A stretch of DNA of 64,000 bases from Deltaproteobacteria bacterium. GTDB taxonomy: Bacteria; Desulfobacterota; Binatia; UBA9968. Position 1 is the first letter of the stretch; each line of letters begins with the position of its first letter. Made by a program: the position numbers and the translations under genes. Shown here piece after piece: positions 8,375-17,330 of this stretch. The DNA lies in NCBI GenBank assembly GCA_016874755.1, contig VGTH01000012.1, positions 1 through 64,000 on the forward strand, in the 5' to 3' direction. The notes under the pieces were generated by a model. The model did not search any database. It was not told the DNA's origin and saw nothing but the letters and a program-made list of their open reading frames with translations.

Positions 8375-9403
8375 TTATTTCAGCAACTCCCGCAACTTAT
8401 TCACCACCTGGGGATCGGCTTTAAAAAATCCGTTGACGATCCGTTCCAAGTCTTCGCCGGCAACCGGCGTCAACTCAAAGTTGCCTTTCTTGGCCTCCGC
8501 GACGAAATCCGGGTCCTTCATCGTATCTTGAAATGCGCGGCGCAAGATTTGCGTGCGATCCTTCGGTGTGGCTGGAGGAAACGAGTAGATGTAGGTGATG
8601 GCACCAACGTCGTGAAGCCCCAATTGTAATAACTTCTTGCCCATGTCGGTTTTCGCTAGACTTATCGCCGTGGTCACATCCGGCAACTCCGCGTGCGGCG
8701 CGGCAGCATTCTGCAAGACTACTTTGATATCGCCCGCTTCGAGCTCCTTGCGCCAGGTTACTTTCGTCGATGCCCAGGCGAGGCCGCAAATCCCTGACAC
8801 TTCGTTGGCCGCGACCGCAAGGCGAATCTCCGCCGTACCCTTATAACCGGACACGATCTGCACCGGCACGCCGATCGCTTCTTTGAGTATCGCTACGTTG
8901 TCGTAGGCGCTCGACCCTGGCGGCGTTGCGCCCATTTTTACCAGCGTCGGCGAGCTTAGCCATTTCTGCGCGCTGTCGATGCCGCTGGCTTTCGACATCA
9001 CGCAGGTGTCGTGATTTTTTACCGGCGCGCCGATGTACTCGAACTTGCGCGCGTCAAACTCGACGCCGGGTTTGCCGATCACTTGATGAACGACCAGGTT
9101 GCCGATCCAGTTGCCCATGGTCAATCCATCCGGCTTGGCCTGGCGGTACAGATAATTGGTGCCAATCATGAAGGCCGCGCCCGGCATGTTCTCGACGACG
9201 AGAGTTGGATTACCCGGAATATGCTTGCCCATATGGCGCGCGATCATTCTCGAATAGGCATCGAAACCGCCGCCCGGCGTGGTCGCGACAACGATGCGAA
9301 TGGTCTTCCCACGGTAAAAGTCTTGAGCCTGGGCTTGCGCCGTCAGTCCCAGGACCCAAACCAGCCCAATGAGTTTCAAATTCAGAAGTGTCTTGCGTGC
9401 CAT
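8375..9403 (-). CDS. Bug/TctC-like tripartite tricarboxylate transporter SBP
   Basis: 342 residues with a signal peptide (1-26, cleavage after AQA). The mature protein starts QDFYRGKTIRIVVATTPGGGFDAYSR, the family's ligand-loop signature, followed by GNPTLVVENMPGAAFMIG and KPDGLTMG. These are periplasmic binding proteins for carboxylates, normally working with TctA/TctB permeases, which are not in the window. It lies 20 nt downstream of the PrpE-type acyl-CoA synthetase on the same strand, suggesting an acid is bound outside and activated to its CoA ester inside. Confidence 0.88.
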   Translation of the reverse strand: MARKTLLNLKLIGLVWVLGLTAQAQAQDFYRGKTIRIVVATTPGGGFDAYSRMIARHMGKHIPGNPTLVVENMPGAAFMIGTNYLYRQAKPDGLTMGNWIGNLVVHQVIGKPGVEFDARKFEYIGAPVKNHDTCVMSKASGIDSAQKWLSSPTLVKMGATPPGSSAYDNVAILKEAIGVPVQIVSGYKGTAEIRLAVAANEVSGICGLAWASTKVTWRKELEAGDIKVVLQNAAAPHAELPDVTTAISLAKTDMGKKLLQLGLHDVGAITYIYSFPPATPKDRTQILRRAFQDTMKDPDFVAEAKKGNFELTPVAGEDLERIVNGFFKADPQVVNKLRELLK

Positions 9404-9423
9404 GGTTCGCTGTTTCTCCTTTG

Positions 9424-11328
9424 CTAATTTCCTGCCTCTTTTAATGCCTCTTGGATCTGCTGCAACGCACCGGGATCCTCAATGGTAGTAAGATCGCCCG
9501 GATCGCGGCCCTCGGCAAGTGCCTGGATCGAGCGCCGCAAGGTTTTGCCGGAGCGTGTTTTCGGCAGCAAGTTGACGAAGTGCACCGCTTTCGGGCGCGC
9601 TATGGCGCCCAATTGACGGTCGACAGTTTCTAGTACTTCCATTTCCAGGGCGCGGCGTGCCGTCACGTCGACGAGATGCGAACTGTCTTTCGCGACAGCA
9701 AACGCCAACGGCATTTGGCCTTTGAGCGAATCGGCGACGCCGACAACGGCGCACTCCGCGATGTTAGCGTGCCTGTTGACTGCCTCTTCGATCTCGCGCG
9801 TGCCAAGCCGGTGGCCGGCGACATTGATCACGTCATCGGTGCGGCCGAGGATGTAGTAGTAGCCATCGCTGTCGCGAATGCCCCAGTCGGACGTGGAGTA
9901 AACCTGATACTTTGAAAAAGTCGAAAAGTAAGTTCTGACAAACCGGTCGTCATCGCCCCATACGGTCGAGAGACAACCCGGCGGCAGCGGCGGCACGATG
10001 GCAACAACGGCTTTCTCGTTATCAGCCGCGTCGCTGGCGTCACTTTCACGCAGCAGGCGGAGGTCGTAGCCGTAAACCGGGAAACTCGGGCTGCCAAACT
10101 TGATCGGCGTTCTTTCTACCCCCGGCATCGCCGACAAGATCGGCCAGCCGGTTTCGGTCTGCCAATAATGATCGATCACCGGCATGTTGAGCGCTTGGGA
10201 GATCCAAGCATGAGTCGGCTCATCGAGCGGTTCGCCGGCGAGAAACAAATGGCGCAGTGAGCTCAAATCGTATTTCGTCAGGAACGCTGGATCCTGTTTC
10301 TTGAGAACCCGGATCGCCGTCGGCGCAGAGAACATGACGTTGACCTGGTGGTCTTGAACGATCTTCCACCAAATACCGGCATCGGGACGGATCGGCACGC
10401 CTTCGTATATGATCGTCGTCAGGCCGGCGATCAGCGGCCCGTAGATAATGTAGGAGTGGCCGACCACCCAGCCAATGTCAGAGGTCGTGAACATGGTCTC
10501 CCCTGGGCGACCGTCGTAGATGTGCTGCATCGACGCCGCCAGCGCGACGGCGTAGCCGCCAACGTCGCGCTGCACGCCCTTTGGTTTTCCCGTCGTTCCC
10601 GAGGTGTAGAGGATATACGACGGCAGGTTCGATTCGAGCCACGCGCAGGGGACATTGGCGGTGGCATGCTTGGTTGCTAATTCTTGCCAGTCGACATCGC
10701 GCTCGGGGTTCATCCTCAGCGCCGTATCCAACCCACGCCGAAAGATAAGAACTTTTTTCGGCGGTTTTTGCGCCAACCTGACGGCTTCGTCCACGAGCGC
10801 TTTATAGAGGGTTATCTTGCCCAGGCGGCTGCCGCCATCCGCCGTGATCATGAGTTTGGGCTGCGCGTCATCGATGCGCGCTGCTAGACTCGCCGCGGCA
10901 AAGCCGCCGAAGACAACCGAATGGATCGCGCCGATGCGAGCACAGGCGAGCATTGCGAAGCAGGCCTCGGGAACCATCGGCATGTAGATAATCACCCGAT
11001 CGCCCCGCCTCACGCCCAGCGATAGCATCATTGCCGCCACACGCTGAACTTCGGCGTGCAGTTCTCGATAGGTGAAAGACTTTTCGACATCCAGCTCCGT
11101 GGAAATGTAGACCAGCGCCTTTTGCTCGCCGCGCTCAGCTAGGTGACGGTCAATAGAGTTGTAGCAAAGATTGGTTTCGCCGCCGACCAACCATTTTGCG
11201 AAAGGCGGGCGAGAGTAGTCTAAGACTTGCGAAAATGGTTTCTGCCAATGGATTAACTTGGCCTGTTCCGCCCAGAACCCTTCGCGATCTTCGACGGAGC
11301 GGCGATGAAAGTCTCGAAAACTCGTCAT
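9424..11328 (-). CDS. prpE: Propionyl/acyl-CoA synthetase (PrpE-like)
   Basis: 634 residues, full length for an AMP-forming short-chain acyl-CoA synthetase. Motifs: the ACAS N-terminal segment, P-loop YTSGTTGKPKG (about 238-248) followed by VQRDVGGYAVAL, which is characteristic of PrpE rather than Acs, the YWQTETGWP adenylate motif, GRTDDVINVAGHRL hinge, and PKTRSGKTLRR with the catalytic, acetylatable Lys595. It makes propionyl-CoA or a related acyl-CoA from acid, ATP and CoA in the cytoplasm. The adjoining SBP suggests a carboxylate scavenging unit. No prpBCD genes are near, so the fate of the product is not visible. Confidence 0.88.
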   Translation of the reverse strand: MTSFRDFHRRSVEDREGFWAEQAKLIHWQKPFSQVLDYSRPPFAKWLVGGETNLCYNSIDRHLAERGEQKALVYISTELDVEKSFTYRELHAEVQRVAAMMLSLGVRRGDRVIIYMPMVPEACFAMLACARIGAIHSVVFGGFAAASLAARIDDAQPKLMITADGGSRLGKITLYKALVDEAVRLAQKPPKKVLIFRRGLDTALRMNPERDVDWQELATKHATANVPCAWLESNLPSYILYTSGTTGKPKGVQRDVGGYAVALAASMQHIYDGRPGETMFTTSDIGWVVGHSYIIYGPLIAGLTTIIYEGVPIRPDAGIWWKIVQDHQVNVMFSAPTAIRVLKKQDPAFLTKYDLSSLRHLFLAGEPLDEPTHAWISQALNMPVIDHYWQTETGWPILSAMPGVERTPIKFGSPSFPVYGYDLRLLRESDASDAADNEKAVVAIVPPLPPGCLSTVWGDDDRFVRTYFSTFSKYQVYSTSDWGIRDSDGYYYILGRTDDVINVAGHRLGTREIEEAVNRHANIAECAVVGVADSLKGQMPLAFAVAKDSSHLVDVTARRALEMEVLETVDRQLGAIARPKAVHFVNLLPKTRSGKTLRRSIQALAEGRDPGDLTTIEDPGALQQIQEALKEAGN

Positions 11329-11447
11329 AGCTGCCTCCCAGAAAACATCAGTGTCTCAACTTGAAGCTTTCTTTACCACGTGCAAAGGGAGCGATGAAAC
11401 GATTTTTTTAACAAAGGGGCACTATGCCCATTGGAGAGGGATAAGCA

Positions 11448-11477
11448 TTGACAGCCAAGAAATCGCCGAGTTATAGG
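11448..11477 (+). promoter_or_regulatory. Candidate sigma70 promoter
   Basis: TTGACA (11448-11453) and TATAGG (11472-11477) are separated by 18 nt. They lie about 80 nt upstream of the CoA-transferase start at 11559 in the gap between divergent genes. Predicted by eye only. Confidence 0.4.
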
Positions 11478-11558
11478 TGCGCATGAAACACAACGCGCCA
11501 AATCCTGTTGGCATTGCTCTTACGCACTAGATCGCTGCTTCGCCATGATCGAGGGTTT

Positions 11559-12770
11559 ATGGATACCGTGCCGCGCAAAGGTCCGTTGGCAAGTTATCGG
11601 GTCTTGGATTTAGCCGGTCCGCCCGGGCTGCATTGCACCAAGCTGCTCGCTGACATGGGGGCGGACGTTATCAAGATCGAACCGCCCGGCGGTGAAGAAT
11701 CGCGGCGCATCCCGCCGTTCAAAGACGCCGTGCCCCATGCGGAAACCAGCCTTTATTTTTTGCACTACAACACCAATAAGCGCGGCATCACGCTCGATAT
11801 CGAAAAGCCTGACGGCATGGCGATCTTGCTCGAGCTTGTGCGCACGGCGGATGTGTTGATTGAAACTTATCCAGCGGCGCAGAGTGAGAAGCTCGGGCTG
11901 ACTTATGATAATTTAAGCGCGATCAATCCCCGCTTGGTCGTCACCTCCATCACGCCGTTTGGCCGCACCGGTCCGTGGCGTGATTACCAAGGCGACGATC
12001 TGACCAGCATCGCCCCGGGCAATTTGCTCTACATCGCTGGCGAACAGGGCAAGGAACCGATTCAACCGGCCGGCGAGCTTGGCTATGGAATGGCCGGGAC
12101 CTACACGGCGTTTGCTATCGCCACGGCGCTCTACCACCGCGTAAAGAGCGACCGCGGCCAACAGATCGACACGTCGATACACGAATGCGCTGCGCACATC
12201 GCCGGCTACGCGATTCCGCACTACAGCGCCAGCGGCATCAAACCCAAGCGCGCCAACCGTGCAAGCCGGGAGGCCGATCTTTACGATCCGTTTGCAGTCA
12301 AAGACGGCTACGTGCGGTTTTTCATCGTCGCCCGGGAGCAATGGCGCCGGCTGGTCGATTGGATGGGACGGCCGCCGTCGATCTCCGGTCCGGAGTTCGA
12401 GAAGACGGCTTATCGGCGCGCTAACCCGGCGGTCGTACAGGCAGCCATCGCCGAGTTCTGCCGGGGCTTTACCAAAGAAGAAATCTACGAGGAAGGCCAG
12501 AAGCGGCGCATCAGCGTCACGCCGATCAATACGGCGGGCGAGTTCGTCGAATGCTCGCAGACCAAGGCCCGTGAGCTCTTCGTTGAAATGGATCATCCCG
12601 TGGTCGGCAAATATCCAGAATATGCCGGTGTGCCACGGCTGACGGAATGCCCCGGCGCAATCGCGCGCAGGGCGCCGCTGTTAGGCGAGCACAATCGGGA
12701 GATCTATTGTGATGAGCTGGGATTGGCGTGCGACGACCTCGCAGCACTGCGCGCCAGCGGGGTGATTTAG
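11559..12770 (+). CDS. Class III CoA-transferase (CaiB/BaiF family)
   Basis: 403 residues from ATG 11559; the frame is open to 11508 but the family's N-terminal strand (SYRVLDLAGPPGLHCTKLLADMGADVIKIEPP) fits this start. It has the two-part CoA-binding fold typical of formyl-CoA and carnitine CoA-transferases. At the position of the catalytic Asp in formyl-CoA transferase it has Glu209 (DTSIHE), as in some relatives including alpha-methylacyl-CoA racemases. It is thus a CoA-transferase or racemase acting on an unknown acyl-CoA. A second member of the family follows after a hairpin repeat. Confidence 0.85.
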   Translation: MDTVPRKGPLASYRVLDLAGPPGLHCTKLLADMGADVIKIEPPGGEESRRIPPFKDAVPHAETSLYFLHYNTNKRGITLDIEKPDGMAILLELVRTADVLIETYPAAQSEKLGLTYDNLSAINPRLVVTSITPFGRTGPWRDYQGDDLTSIAPGNLLYIAGEQGKEPIQPAGELGYGMAGTYTAFAIATALYHRVKSDRGQQIDTSIHECAAHIAGYAIPHYSASGIKPKRANRASREADLYDPFAVKDGYVRFFIVAREQWRRLVDWMGRPPSISGPEFEKTAYRRANPAVVQAAIAEFCRGFTKEEIYEEGQKRRISVTPINTAGEFVECSQTKARELFVEMDHPVVGKYPEYAGVPRLTECPGAIARRAPLLGEHNREIYCDELGLACDDLAALRASGVI

Positions 12771-12782
12771 ATAAGCATTGCC

Positions 12783-12869
12783 CACCACGAAGGACACGAA
12801 GATCACGAAGGATTAACCGTTTCATACTCTACTCCGAGCTTCGTGTCCTTCGTGCCCTCCTTCGTGGTG
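12783..12869. repeat. Inverted-repeat element, CACGAAG type (copy 1)
   Basis: CACCACGAAGG (12783-12793) and CCTTCGTGGTG (12859-12869) are perfect arms. Inside are further alternating CACGAAG/CTTCGTG units, so the whole 87-nt block can fold into a long imperfect hairpin. A second copy of the family is at 45542-45622. It separates two CoA-transferase genes and ends 25 nt before the start of the second. Confidence 0.75.
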
Positions 12870-12893
12870 AATAAGCATTTAGAGGAAGCACTC

Positions 12894-14102
12894 ATGCACA
12901 AATTACCGCTCGACGGCATCCGCGTTATTGAACTCACCACCGGCGCCGCCGGCCCCACCGTGGGGCGCATGCTTTGTGAATTTGGCGCGGAAGTCATCCG
13001 CTGCGAGACCCGGCTGCGCGGCGATGGGCATCGCGGCGAAGATCCCAAGCTGTGGAACAAGAAGCCGGACTTTATGAAGCTGCAGCGCGGTAAGAAGTCT
13101 TTTACGGTCAACATGCAGACCGACAAGGGCCGCGAGCTGGTCACGCAACTGATTAAAAGGTCGGACGTGCTGATCGAGAACTTTGGTCTTGGCATTCTGG
13201 AAAAATGGGGGCTCGCTTATCCGCAGCTCCAGGAGATCAATCCCGCCTGTATTCTGATTCGCGTCAAAGGCATGGGCTGCACCGGGCCCCACGCGACGGA
13301 TCTGAGCTATGGCCCCAACGTGATCAACAACATGGGCGCGACTTATCTGTGGAACTATCCTGACACCGATACGCCTACGGCAGAAGCCAGAACCCAGCAT
13401 CCCGATTTCATGGGCGGCATCGCCGGCGCCTTCGGCGTCGTCTGCGCTTTGTTGCAGCGCACGCAGACTGGCCGCGGCGACATGATCGACAACGCGCAGT
13501 TGGAAATCGGCGCTTCGCTGCTCGGGCCGAAGTACATGGAATACTCAGTGAACAAACACGACCCCGAGCCGCTTGGAAATCTCAGCCTGGTCGCAGCGCC
13601 CTACGGCGCCTATCGGTGCCAGGGCAACGACCGCTGGTGCGCGATTTCGGTTCGCACTGAAGAAGAGTGGAAAAGTTTTGCCGCGCTATTGGCGAGATCC
13701 GGCATGGAGTCGAATGACAACTTCGCAACCCACTTGGGGCGCATCCGCAATCGCAAGGAACTCAACGAGTGGGTCACGCGCTGGACCAAAGAGCGCGATG
13801 CCTACGAAGTCATGGAGACTCTGCAAGCTGCCGGCGTCCGTGCCGCGGTGGTGCAAGACGTCGAAGACCAGTTCAAGCGCGACAAGCAATACGCCGCCAC
13901 GGGATTTTTGGTCGAACTGAACGAACCCGAGGCCGGCCCCATCGCCACCGAGAATGTCCCGGTGCGCATGTCGGAGACTCCAGGTGAAGTGCGCGGACTA
14001 GCGCCATTGATGGGCGAGCACACCTACGAAATCGCGAGAACGCTGTTGGGGTTGAGTGACTCTGAAATCAAACAACTCGATGAAGAAAAGGTGCTTTACT
14101 GA
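12894..14102 (+). CDS. Class III CoA-transferase (CaiB/BaiF family)
   Basis: 402 residues from ATG 12894, preceded by GAGGA with 7-nt spacing; the earlier in-frame start falls in the repeat element. N-terminus LPLDGIRVIELTTGAAGPTVGRMLCEFGAEVIRCE is typical. The residue equivalent to the catalytic Asp is Glu204 (NAQLE). It shares only the family framework with the preceding CoA-transferase. Its TGA overlaps by one base the ATG of an SBP gene (14102), which couples a cytosolic CoA-transferase to a periplasmic binding protein. I infer that the acid bound by that SBP is activated by this enzyme. Confidence 0.86.
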   Translation: MHKLPLDGIRVIELTTGAAGPTVGRMLCEFGAEVIRCETRLRGDGHRGEDPKLWNKKPDFMKLQRGKKSFTVNMQTDKGRELVTQLIKRSDVLIENFGLGILEKWGLAYPQLQEINPACILIRVKGMGCTGPHATDLSYGPNVINNMGATYLWNYPDTDTPTAEARTQHPDFMGGIAGAFGVVCALLQRTQTGRGDMIDNAQLEIGASLLGPKYMEYSVNKHDPEPLGNLSLVAAPYGAYRCQGNDRWCAISVRTEEEWKSFAALLARSGMESNDNFATHLGRIRNRKELNEWVTRWTKERDAYEVMETLQAAGVRAAVVQDVEDQFKRDKQYAATGFLVELNEPEAGPIATENVPVRMSETPGEVRGLAPLMGEHTYEIARTLLGLSDSEIKQLDEEKVLY

Positions 14103-15151
14103 TGGCCTCGCTCAACATCGCAAGAATTATCGGCACAGTATTGCTAGTGATAGCCATCCTCGATTTCGCCGCTGCCCAACCAAAAACCTTGAATGACCTG
14201 GCGCGCTACACCGGCGCCGACCGCGAGCGCCTGCTCTATCAAGGCGCGCAGAAGGAAGGCAAGCTGGTCTGGTACACCACGCTGACCGTTCACAAAGAGC
14301 TGGCCAAAGTTTTTCAGGCCAAGTACAGAGGTGTTGCGGTCGAGGTCTATCGTGGACCGGGCACCACCGTCGCGACCAAGCTCCTGCAGGAGAGCCAAGC
14401 CAAGCGCTTCATCGCCGACACGATTGAAACTCCCTTTCCGACGCTGCTTTTCTTGCGCGAGAACAACCTGCTCTTTCCATTCACCTCGCCCCATCTCGCG
14501 AAGTACCCCGAGAACGCCAAAGACAACGCATCTAGCGGCATGGTCTACACCGCGCTCTATCGCGAGTCCTACACTGGCGTTGTTTACAATACCAAGCTAA
14601 TTCGCGACGCCGACGTGCCGAAAAAGTTCGACGACCTGCTAAAGCCGGCGCTCAAGGGCAAAATGGGCCTGCCCAACGCCGAGTCAGCGCTGCGCGGTGT
14701 CGGCGCCATCGTTACAGCAAAGGGCGAAAATTTCTTGAAGAGTCTTGCCGGTCAAGGTATCAAGCAATACTCCATGGGTGCGCTTGGCTTGACCGACTTG
14801 ATCGTCACCGGCGAGCTGCCGCTGATGCTCACCGGCTTCAAAAGCAACGCCGACCTCGCAGCGTCCAAGGGCGCGCCGATTGCCTGGGCACCGATGGAAT
14901 TAGTCGCCACCAACGCCGGCGGCGCGGCGGTGGTCGCCAACGCGCCGCACCCTCACGCAGCACTGTTGTTTGTCGATGTTCTGATCAGCCCGGAGGGGCA
15001 AAAAGTCATGGCCGAACAGTTCGGTTATGGCAGCGCCGCGAAGGAATACGGTTTTAAGAAGTGGTACCCCGAGCAAGGCCTGTCCTATCAGAAATACGAA
15101 GAACTGACCGAAAAATGGCAGAAGCAGTTGGCCGAGCTAGTGCGCAAGTAA
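14102..15151 (+). CDS. Extracellular SBP, iron(III)/putrescine-type (family 1-like)
   Basis: 349 residues with a signal peptide (about 1-25, cleavage near AAA-QPK). Motifs are RERLLYQGAQKEGKLVWYTTL and the C-terminal KEYGFKKWYPEQGL, seen in many ABC-type binding proteins of uncultivated Deltaproteobacteria annotated as Fe(3+) binding. It has no adjacent permease or ATPase gene. It is translationally coupled to the upstream CoA-transferase (TGATG). The ligand is more likely an organic acid than iron, judging by context; this is inference. A paralogue with the same KDYGFKRWYPEQGL ending is at 47616. Confidence 0.85.
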   Translation: MASLNIARIIGTVLLVIAILDFAAAQPKTLNDLARYTGADRERLLYQGAQKEGKLVWYTTLTVHKELAKVFQAKYRGVAVEVYRGPGTTVATKLLQESQAKRFIADTIETPFPTLLFLRENNLLFPFTSPHLAKYPENAKDNASSGMVYTALYRESYTGVVYNTKLIRDADVPKKFDDLLKPALKGKMGLPNAESALRGVGAIVTAKGENFLKSLAGQGIKQYSMGALGLTDLIVTGELPLMLTGFKSNADLAASKGAPIAWAPMELVATNAGGAAVVANAPHPHAALLFVDVLISPEGQKVMAEQFGYGSAAKEYGFKKWYPEQGLSYQKYEELTEKWQKQLAELVRK

Positions 15152-15197
15152 GGCAAGCGCGCAAAGCGCAGCGCCAGAGAATCGACCAGCGGAAGTC

Positions 15198-17174
15198 TTA
15201 CGTAGGCTGAGGATTGACCAGGCCTGCGGCATCATCGAGCGCCCTATGATCGCCGATCAGGACCAGCCTGTCGCCGGCAGCCAAAGTAAACTCCGGGGCG
15301 ACGCTGACGAACGATTTCCCTTTTCGAACGATCGCGACGAGATTTACGCCGCAGCGGCCCGGGAGATCGACCTCGGCGATGGATTTGCCTGCGGCCGCTG
15401 AGCCTTCTTGAACTGATAGAATGTCGCTAGTGGCGCCGACGAGAAACCGGTTGAGCTCGTCTAGTTGGCGCCCTTCCAACCGCTGGCCGCGCAGCGTGCC
15501 GTAGTGCTCGCGCCGGATCAAATCCACTTGCAGCGAGATGACATTGCGCGGGATGTGAAACTCTTGCAGCACACGGGCGAAAATCTCGACGGAAGTCTCG
15601 AACTCCTCCGGAATGACTTGATTGGCGCCGAGCCGATAGAGCGACTCGATTTCCGTGACGTAGCGGGTGCGCACGATGATGAAAATTTCCCGGCGCATGC
15701 GCCGGGCTTGAGCGACGATGCGCGCGGTGGCTTCGCGGTCCGAGATTGCAGTCACGACGACGCGGGCGCTGTGAATGCCGGCCTGCTCCAAGATTTCCGG
15801 GCGCGTGCCGTCACCAAACAACATCGGCTCGCCTTCCCGTTTGGCCTGTTGCGCCACGTCCGGATTCATCTCCAAGAGCCGATAAGGAATCGCCACTTCT
15901 TTTAGCACCCGGGACAGGTTTTGGCCGTTGAGGCCGTAGCCAATGACGATCACGTGAGCGCTGACCGCGGATGTTCCTGCGCCCCTATCGGCCTGTTTGG
16001 TCCCTTTCGCCAGCGAATCCATGCCGTAGCTCCAGCGCTGCGCCGCCTGAACCATGAACGGCGTCGCGACCATCGTTAGAATGGACGCCGCCAGAAAGGT
16101 CTGTTCTTCGACCGAGGTGAGGAGCTTATGGCCGATGCCGGCTTTGGCAAGAATGAACGAGAACTCGCCGATCTGCGCCAGACTGAGCGCGACAATCATG
16201 GCAATACGCAGCGAGCGATAAAACCACCACACGATGGCAAAAATCACCAACGCTTTGAGGCTGACAATCAGCAAAAACTCGAGCAGTGCCGGCGTGAAAT
16301 CCCGCGATAGCAAGTCGACATTGAGCAGCATGCCGATGGAGATAAAAAAGATGCCGCTGAAGCAGTCGCGCAGAGGGAGCACATCGGCGACGATCTGATG
16401 GCTCAATTCCGACTCGGAGATCACCAACCCGGCGATTAGCGCGCCCAGCGCCAGAGACAACCCGGCCGAAGCAGTGGCCCAAGCGGTCCCCAGGCAGACC
16501 AGCACGATAAAAAGCAAAAAGATTTCCCGGTTGCGCAGGAGCGCGACTCGATGAAGCAGCCAGGGGAAAAGCTTGCGCGCGGTCCAGGCGATGACAGCGA
16601 GACCAATGATCGAGCGCAACAGGGTCCAGGCGACATCGGTCCAAGAACTGCCGCCATTCTGGGCCAACAACGGCACCAACAGCATCAGCGGCACGATGCA
16701 CAGATCTTGCAGCAGTAGCACACCGGTCACTAACTGCCCCTGCATGGAGCTGATTTCGCGCCGGTCGTTATAAATGCGCAGGACGATTGCCGTGCTGCTC
16801 ATGGCGACCAAAAAACCGTAGAAAAACGCCACCGGTGTGGCGACCCCAAGCGCAACCGCCACCAGGGCTACGATTGCGATCGTCAGCGCCACCTGCAGAA
16901 TGCCGGCGACGACCAGGCGGCGCTGCACGGAACGGAGCGAGTCGAGCGACAGCTCCACACCGATAATAAAAAGCAGCAGCACTACGCCCAGCTCGGCCAA
17001 GAACTCAACCTCCGATGCATTGCCGATAAGACGGAGTCCCCCGGGCCCGATGATAATGCCGGCGAGCAAAAACCCGACAATGCTCGGCAAGCGCAGCTTT
17101 TGGAAAACCAGAACAATGGCAATCGTCACCGCGAGGATAATGACGAGCTCAGCAAGAAAATGAGTATCGATCAT
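15198..17174 (-). CDS. Kef-type K+/H+ antiporter (CPA2) with TrkA-N and TrkA-C domains
   Basis: 658 residues. The first about 390 form twelve or so membrane helices of the Na+/H+ exchanger CPA2 fold (LRLPSIVGFLLAGIIIGPGG; LVTGVLLLQDLCIVPLML; LAQIGEFSFILAKAG). A TrkA-N Rossmann domain follows (VIVIGYGLNGQNLSRVLKE, about 405-520) for NAD(H) or nucleotide sensing, and a TrkA-C domain ends the protein. The expected role is regulated potassium efflux or proton exchange at the inner membrane. Convergent with the SBP gene; the 46-nt gap holds no clear terminator. Glutathione-regulated KefB/C cannot be claimed. Confidence 0.88.
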   Translation of the reverse strand: MIDTHFLAELVIILAVTIAIVLVFQKLRLPSIVGFLLAGIIIGPGGLRLIGNASEVEFLAELGVVLLLFIIGVELSLDSLRSVQRRLVVAGILQVALTIAIVALVAVALGVATPVAFFYGFLVAMSSTAIVLRIYNDRREISSMQGQLVTGVLLLQDLCIVPLMLLVPLLAQNGGSSWTDVAWTLLRSIIGLAVIAWTARKLFPWLLHRVALLRNREIFLLFIVLVCLGTAWATASAGLSLALGALIAGLVISESELSHQIVADVLPLRDCFSGIFFISIGMLLNVDLLSRDFTPALLEFLLIVSLKALVIFAIVWWFYRSLRIAMIVALSLAQIGEFSFILAKAGIGHKLLTSVEEQTFLAASILTMVATPFMVQAAQRWSYGMDSLAKGTKQADRGAGTSAVSAHVIVIGYGLNGQNLSRVLKEVAIPYRLLEMNPDVAQQAKREGEPMLFGDGTRPEILEQAGIHSARVVVTAISDREATARIVAQARRMRREIFIIVRTRYVTEIESLYRLGANQVIPEEFETSVEIFARVLQEFHIPRNVISLQVDLIRREHYGTLRGQRLEGRQLDELNRFLVGATSDILSVQEGSAAAGKSIAEVDLPGRCGVNLVAIVRKGKSFVSVAPEFTLAAGDRLVLIGDHRALDDAAGLVNPQPT

Positions 17175-17330
17175 GGAAACGTCCGGAGCGATCAGCGTCC
17201 CCTACTTTCTCATAATTTCGCAACCGAGGCGAGATTGTCTTAGCAATCTGCTTTTCGATTTTCTTCCCGGTTTCCGGATTGGCGCCGCTCGGGAATTGAG
17301 TGCGGCCGTTTCTTATGCAAATAATGACCA

